From contig JACGCM010002017.1 of NCBI GenBank assembly GCA_014058105.1, positions 434,001-498,000 on the forward strand: a stretch of DNA of 64,000 nucleotides, in the 5' to 3' direction. Below the pieces are notes generated by a model. It was not told the DNA's origin. It did not search any database and worked only from the letters and a program-made list of their open reading frames with translations. The translations under genes and the position numbers were made by a program. Position 1 is the first letter of the stretch. Every line of letters begins with the position of its first letter. Of this stretch, positions 57,577-64,000 are shown one piece after another. The DNA comes from Kingdonia uniflora (taxonomy: Eukaryota; Streptophyta; Magnoliopsida; Ranunculales; Circaeasteraceae).

Positions 57577-60500
57577 CTAAGATTGAAATTTGTCTTTGTA
57601 CATGGTTCTAAGCCTAGAAAGTCTTCTTTGTAAGAGTAATTTCTCGTCTTTCTTCCCCATTCTGTTCAAGTAGAAAACAATTTTTTGAAGAGTTATCATC
57701 ACTTCTTCATTCTCGAAACCGAACTCTTTCTCTTGGATGCTCAAAACTCGCCTGAGTAAGATCAGTATTTTAGTATCATCTTTCCCTAGTCTGGTCTGGA
57801 TCGAGACCAAACAGTCGAGAGCTTCCCCTGCAACACAAAAAAAAACCACCAATATCAGTAGTCAGCGAAAGAAGTTGCATCAATAAATAGATGTAATTAG
57901 TTTGTAATAGGATCCTGGATTTGTAGTGGATTCGACCTATTTATTTAGGAGCCGAGCATGACGTAAATAACTACACAAAATAATTCTAAGAAAACTCAGG
58001 AGACCACATACCAACTAGGAGAGAATCCGTCCCAAATGCTTCCTCGCGCAGCCGCACTGCCTCCAGGGCAAAATGCTCAGCCTCTTCGTCCCGATTTAAA
58101 TTGTAGAGAATAACTGCAAGGTGTAGCATTGGGACTGTGATAGATTGCTCAAGGGGGTCCGTGGACTTCTTCATGATTTGAAGGGCTGTCCTTATTAAGC
58201 GCTCAGCCTCGGGATAATTCTTTGAGCGTGAATAAGAGGTGGCAAGATTTAGGATGTGGGTTATGGAGCTGAGGTGTTCATTTCCTCTATACTTCTCAGT
58301 GATCAACAAGCACTCCTCCAATAGCTCTCGACCCTCACATTCTCTATAGAGATAAAGACACGTGAATATAGTGAGATATAAGAAAATCAATCAATAACAA
58401 AGCTATTGATATTCACATTCTGACCCTATACCATAGACTGCTTAACTCTCCACATAACGATGGAAAAAGAAAAACTCACAACTTGACTTCAATAGTTTAG
58501 AGACGAGGGACCAGAATATTTACCTTCCTGCAACATGAAGTAACTCTGCCAAGTCTATCCTAATCTTTTCCAAAACTTCATCTTCTATATCCAAATACTT
58601 TGAATTGTTAACAGCAAGAAGACCTTTCCTATATAATTGAATAGCTTCATCCAAATTTCCTGAAAGCACAATAGAATTTAACATATGAACTAGGTGATAA
58701 TGAGCCTGATTTCCTACCGTAGATATTGCAAGGATAACAATGTCAGCCCGGGTCCTTTGGGATTATATACGAGTTAGGCCCAATACCAATATATTATTGC
58801 CAAATCGGGAGATATTTTTGCTATACACCACGGACATTTTACAATTTATCACAACATGATATAACTTCTTCTTTTTTAGGTTTTGAATTTACTTAAGAAC
58901 TTATGATTAATAGGAAATTGATATACAATCCAGAGGCTCGCAGGTGATGGCCATATATCAACCCATTATGGTTCACTAGAGGACAACCCAAAATGGAAAA
59001 TAAAGTACTTTTCTTCTGCTCTGGAAGCAGTTTTCTTGCTCTGGAATATCAATTTCCTATAAATAAGAGAATATAGATTATCATGACCAACCAGTATCTT
59101 AAATTCAACCGGATTGATATATAGCAATATGCCTAACATTAGATATTTAATTCCAACCTTATCCATCTGATATAAAGTATCACTTTCTCAGAATTTCTGT
59201 AATACCAATTAAAATTTTAACCCATAGTGGAAGCAGTAAAAGTTACTTGTCCAAACGAGCAATTAGAAGAACTAACCTTTTGCACACTTTGCGTGGGCCA
59301 AAGAACATGTAGCCATTCCAACTCTTCCATCATTTTCTCCATATAACTTTGAATATATACTTACAATTCTGAAATTCAGAAAGCAGAATATGGGTATTCA
59401 GAATTAAGAAACTCCAAACAGTTTTAAATAAGGTCTTAAAGAGGTTTGTGAAACCTGTCAAAACAAACTTCCGCTTCTGGAGCCCTCCCTTCTTTAATTA
59501 AAAGATTGCCGAGACCAGATAAAGGCACCACAACATCCTCACTATCGGCACCCCGGCTCGCTTCCAGGATAGAGACTGCCCGCTTGTAGAAATCTATGGC
59601 TTTGGAGGCCCTTCTAATAGACGTATAAACTTTTGCTATCCCCAGGAGTGGTGTTATAAGGTAGGGACTTGTCTTTCCTACAAGTATAATCATTACCAAC
59701 TGATCACTCAGATGTTGCTTTAACTAATACACTGTTTTTCATTCATTCACATAAATAGAGAAACAACTCAGCTATAGCAAAAAGAGTTATTTTAAATTTG
59801 ACCCTATTATAAGAGAAAAAGAGACTTGCACAATATAAATTTTCAGCTTTAGACTTATACCTCATCATTCTGGCAAGTCGAATATCCGTTATGTAATCTG
59901 GTCGATAGACAAAGTATCACCAAGAATTACAAAATAGGGTGCCAGAATGAGGCTAAGTTTAAAGTTCAAAATTTGGGTGTCTATAATCTTAATTTGTATA
60001 ATAAAGGTCAAAACCAAAATATCCATAATAAAGTCTTGTTATGATGCTCCCCCAGATGGGAGCCCAAGTGGTGTTGCACTAGAGTAAAGAACTGCTTGCT
60101 ACGCTGCACGCCTGTAAAACAGGTTGGTAAATAACCCTAACGGAAAAAAGAACCTTAGAACAATTTTTCAATAAATATACAGGGTTCATTTTGTTCTAAT
60201 TTTCACAATAAGGTTACGAGCATGCCAGCATTGATGACACTAGATACCTTTCGAAAGTCTGTGATATTAAACCTCAATTCTTTCATAGCATCTAAAAAAA
60301 GTCATTGGGATTTTACATATTATTGTACAAGTACTCTAAGAAGATATATTAATAAAAGCTTGGTACCTAAATAAGAAACAGAAAAATAGACTTACCAAAT
60401 AATCGCTCTAGAATTTCAAGACCTCTCTGGTACGAGCGCATAGCTTCCTCAAACTTCCCAAAGTTTGTGTACATGCTTCCCATATGCATCAGCACTGAAT

Positions 60501-63500
60501 CCAGAAAAGGCTCATCATTCTTTACATTGCCAACGATTTCATTCAACTGATCATAATCAAATAGAATGGAAAAGAAAAAAAGCCGGGGATCAAAAGACTA
60601 TTCCAACCAATAAAACATCACAATTATAAGCTAAGTAACAAGGACACTGCATCGATGTCTGACAGGTACAAACTACAAAGTGTTGGACACTGATCCTCCA
60701 AAAGTATGAGATTTTCAAGCACTCCGCCCTCTAAACAAGATCCTCTCTGACAGTCTAAAATTCAATGAAGTTTTGAACTCGATTCAGATTTCCCATCCAG
60801 TCTAAGAAGAACCAGATCTGTACCTATTTATACTTAGAGTGTATAACTAAATTTTTTTTGGCTTTCTCATATTTATCACATTATACACATTTTAAAATAT
60901 ACTTTAGGGTTAACTTTCGATATACTATAGAAATACCGGTTTTTGACCGAATTTTACTGTCGACTTTTCAATCCAGATTTGCCAAAACTCATGGCCAATC
61001 AGATTCCTATTGACATCAATCCAGTCTTATCCGATCTATTGACCAGCCTAATGCCTTATGTAAAGCATGTCTTCAACTCTGCATGTGTTTCTAACACGTG
61101 CCTACATGAATATGAAAATGTGTTCAACGAGTTTGATTATTTGAAAGTGGAGTCTCCTTGTTATGATGTACTAAAAGTAATAATCTCAAAATTTAACAAT
61201 GAAATTACCATCTGCAGCAGGTACTCAACAAACTTGTAGTCACCCATACTCATGTATCCCAAGGCTATGATATCAATTTTAGCAGCTTGCACCATGCCTT
61301 TTGCTCCAGCCTCCACCTGAGCTTTGACTGCTTCAAAGTTTGCTTTAAGTAGATTAGCAGCACCATCTGTGTTGCCCGCCTTGAGCATGATTTTGACGTC
61401 AACAAAGAGCTCCTGTAACTGTTTCTCAAGGTCATTTATGGTGTTTGCGGAGTTACTTGAGCAATCAAGTAATGTCTTAGACCTGATAACAGTAAATATT
61501 AAGTATTAACATGTCGAAATGCTTTGCATAGTCTTTCATTATGGTTGAATATGTCAACCCAGTACTCAAATTTAGGGATGGGTACATTTATACCGGTGGA
61601 TACATCAGTTGTATGAGTTTTGAAGAAACAAATTAAGTTGTAAATCTGTCATCTAAAACGACATTACTTGTAATATCAATAGTCAATATTATTTTTCTTG
61701 TATCATTTCAGTATCATTATAAGTGGAAAAAAAAAAAACAATAATCACATATCTCCAGATGTTTAAAAATAAGGTACCACTAATAATTTTATATATTATT
61801 TAATATTGAAACATTTAAATTTGGGGTCCGCAAATGTATACAATTTGAGGTCCTAAATTTTTCAGCGGTATAGCATACTCCCTTTTAATGGCTATGAGAA
61901 TCTGGAAGATAGTGGGTTGCCTATGGGCCAATGTAGTGAAACTAAAAAATGGGATGGAGAAATTCGCTTGCACCCAAATACTCATCGGAATACTTATAAA
62001 GTAGGTCTCTATTTCATTTTTTGCTGAAAACGAGGCATTTATTAGATCTCAAAGCAACAAATTCCAAGATGAGGTAGCCCATATTTAGAGTTTGGTAACT
62101 CAGGGTTAAGCTAACCCCCTGACAAAGATGGATTAAGGCAGACCCATAAATTTGTAACAAATCCCGGAAGGGAACACAAAACTCGAAGGCCCACAACAGA
62201 GCCTGAAGGCCGGTAAAATAATTCTTATCGCGAGGGGGTTTGAACTCCTGGCCTCCCCCTTGGCGAGGAGGTACAGACCACCACTGACCCAAGGGCCCAG
62301 TAGCCGTAGGAGGTTTCCGCATAGCCGCTAAAACCAGCTGAAATCAAATTCTAAAAGTGCCCCACCCAACTCTATCTACATTGATGGCAGCTCTAATATT
62401 CTAGGAATCTCACTCAAGCTACTACAAAGTTCACCTATGAACTCACCAACTCATTACCCCCATTCACTTCTCTATATCAATGATAAATGATAATCATATT
62501 ATTTCAAAGCCGACCAAGTCACCTTGAGGAAGATTTTGTTTCATCAGAGAATATAATCATAACGTAAGTACTTGTATTGGTGGCAGATTCAGTGGTACTT
62601 ATGGTAGTTGTAGAGCAAGTCAAGGATAAAAACTGAGTGCTGCAGAATATAATGGTGAGTCCAGGTCACAATGTATTCTAGTCCTAGATATACTGGAATA
62701 GCGGCCGATGTATTCCAACATATACTAAGCCTTCAACCTCATTTATACTTAGATTATTTACCACAAGCAACAAGATACAGCTTATATTCAACCACAAGGG
62801 AAACTATTCTTACCTTTGCAAATTGTTTGAGGCAATAACAGAAGATGAAACGACAGCTGCTTTGGGAGAACCATGCATTTCTTCTGAACCATTCGCCTTA
62901 AAGCATCTGACTGCACGAAAAAGGGTGACACTTATATGTGTCATGGCGTGAAGCTTAACATTGCACTTTGGTTGTTGAGGATTAAAGGAAAAACATATCC
63001 CGTTCCTCTCCGAATGGAATGAATAAATAGAGGAAAGCGTTTGACCCTTCCTGGAAGTTTAGACTTTAAAATCAGAATACTCAAATCCTGAATAAAGAAT
63101 TTACTTAGCAGACGAAGTAGCTTAAACTACAAGCAGACACATATCTCCCTATGTGTTGATGTGGGATTCCTAACCCATGAGATTTGACTAAAAAAATGGT
63201 ACATACATAGGATTAGATATCAGAAAATATGATGGTTTAGAATGTTCTGTATCACGAGGACATCAACCTCGAAAAAACTTTATTGGTACTACTAACCCTA
63301 TCAAAAGCTAAACTCAAATTAAAACTGAAAACTGACTGTTGCATATTTTCAGGACTTAAGGCCTTGTTTCTTGTGAATATTATATCCTTAACATAGAGAT
63401 CGTGCATATAAAACAAATAATTAACTCATTCCGACTTAAGAGCATCAAGAAATGTATTCACTATAGTCAAGCCATTTGAGATATCTTAGCAAAACATACA

Positions 63501-63637
63501 CAATAAACAGCTCAAATATCTGAAGAAAACGTGATATGACCAACTTGACTCACGGGGCGATACTTTGTATAGAAAGTGCTGGGATAATAGTACCTGCTAG
63601 GGTGAGAGGGTGAATGTAGAAGAGATGAAGCTGCCAT
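57577..63637 (-). CDS. Kinesin-light-chain-like TPR protein, nine exons
   Basis: The exons are 63,594-63,637, 62,814-62,906, 61,209-61,482, 60,396-60,546, 59,455-59,677, 59,277-59,368, 58,524-58,659, 58,012-58,343 and 57,577-57,827. All borders are GT-AG and phases agree, giving 531 residues and a stop at 57,577. TPR units of the NPHP3/kinesin-light-chain type are readable: MGSMYTNFGKFEEAMRSYQR, LLGIAKVYTSIRRASKAIDF, LGNLLIKEGRAPEAEVCFDR, GNLDEAIQLYRKGL, LNLATSYSRSKNYPEAERLI and LHLAVILYNLNRDEEAEHFA. The N-terminus (MAASSLLHSPSHPS then RCFKANGSEE) is rich in Ser and Ala without acidic residues, like a chloroplast transit peptide; this is inference. For exon 2 the second of two AG acceptors (GCAGTCAG) must be used, since the first gives a stop. 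Plant relatives are KLCR-like or plastid TPR proteins; the partner is unknown. Confidence 0.93.
62025..62305 (-). mobile_element. tRNA-derived SINE in intron 2 of the TPR gene
   Basis: The minus strand carries an RNA polymerase III A box, TGGGTCAGTGG (62,281-62,291), and a B box, GAGTTCAAACCCCC (62,234-62,247), at tRNA-like spacing. An unrelated body follows and ends near AGCAAAAAATGAAA at about 62,025. This is the layout of plant SINEs. It has the same orientation as the host gene and lies within the intron, so it does not alter the coding sequence. A target duplication was not found. Confidence 0.7.
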
Positions 63638-64000
63638 TAGATTGTAAGCTTAGTAAACACAAACATATGCCTCAGTCCAGATGTAAGAAGGACAATTCTA
63701 TAAGGCGCCCTCCCTTGTTTTTGCCGCATTGGTGTTCATCTTGCAAACTGGCGAAATACAGTGGCCCGCATTTCATTTAATTGAACAAAGACTCACCAAT
63801 AATTGCTTGGTTCACATCCTGCAAACCCGATGTCAAAACAAAATATTATGTGATTGCTTAGGCAACAAATTACATGTAACTACATCCACTTAACCTAAAA
63901 CTGTACCGGAAAAAAAAAACGTCAATCAATACGCATGGTAAGCAACAATCAACCACTTTATTACATAAAACTCTATCACACAATTTAAGAGCTATTAGGA
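63638..64000. other. Upstream region of the TPR gene; possible leader exon
   Basis: On the minus strand GGGTTTGCAG precedes GATGTGAACCAAGCAATTAT, which is followed by a GTGAGTC donor (about 63,795-63,822), so a small non-coding leader exon is possible. No convincing TATA box or other gene is seen before the window ends. Confidence 0.3.

Noticed and set aside
61161..61240. Plus-strand frame starting at 60,943 through TPR intron 3 and into exon 3
   Set aside because: It overlaps the well-supported minus-strand TPR exon and has no recognisable motif.

Overview
This window is nuclear DNA from a flowering plant, most likely a eudicot. It is AT-rich, genes are split by GT-AG introns, and most of the sequence is transposable elements in many stages of decay. 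I cannot name the species. I see four genes that look intact, all on the minus strand: a class III secretory peroxidase (18,659-19,900), two paralogous small secreted cysteine-rich defensin-like peptides (45,784-46,462 and 55,779-56,571), and a nine-exon kinesin-light-chain-like TPR protein (57,577-63,637). An F-box/DUF295-type gene (50,627-51,861) is complete in outline but has two single-base frame breaks.

Layout, left to right. From 0 to 6.6 kb is a mosaic holding a receptor-like kinase exon fragment, a non-autonomous hAT-type element, a decayed phosphoinositide phospholipase C fragment, and a Helitron-like 5' end at 6,614. A PIF/Harbinger element with matching TIRs and a TAA duplication fills 6,732-12,588. 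It carries a DDE transposase, a Myb-like partner protein and, unusually, a plant mobile domain (PMD, MAIN-like) gene. From 12.9 to 16.3 kb there is a Copia-type LTR interrupted by a 2,879-bp probable solo LTR with an ATTTG duplication, followed by a LINE RNase H remnant. The peroxidase follows, then an orphan promoter with an ATG-only first exon (20.65-20.83 kb). A decayed Athila-like Ty3/gypsy element occupies 22.4-31.4 kb, followed by a Copia remnant (31.56-33.9 kb).

From 38.7 to 45.1 kb there is Helitron-like material: a Rep-domain fragment, an F-box-associated-domain fragment and a GMC-oxidoreductase fragment, all on the minus strand, with a Helitron-type 5' end at about 45,143. From 45.2 to 57.1 kb is a duplicated defensin-like locus, with the F-box gene and two further Copia remnants lying between the copies. 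The TPR gene, with a SINE in intron 2, closes the window.

The most notable signals are these. (1) A PMD gene lies inside the TIRs of a Harbinger transposon. (2) 14-bp near-palindromes centred on TTCGAA are repeatedly arranged in pairs 21 bp apart; they occur in the U3 of Copia LTRs and also inside the solo LTR. (3) Hairpin-like subterminal repeats sit at both ends of the Harbinger element. (4) The two defensin-like paralogs differ in cysteine number (8 and 10). All coordinates of spliced genes were derived by hand from splice-site consensus and frame continuity.
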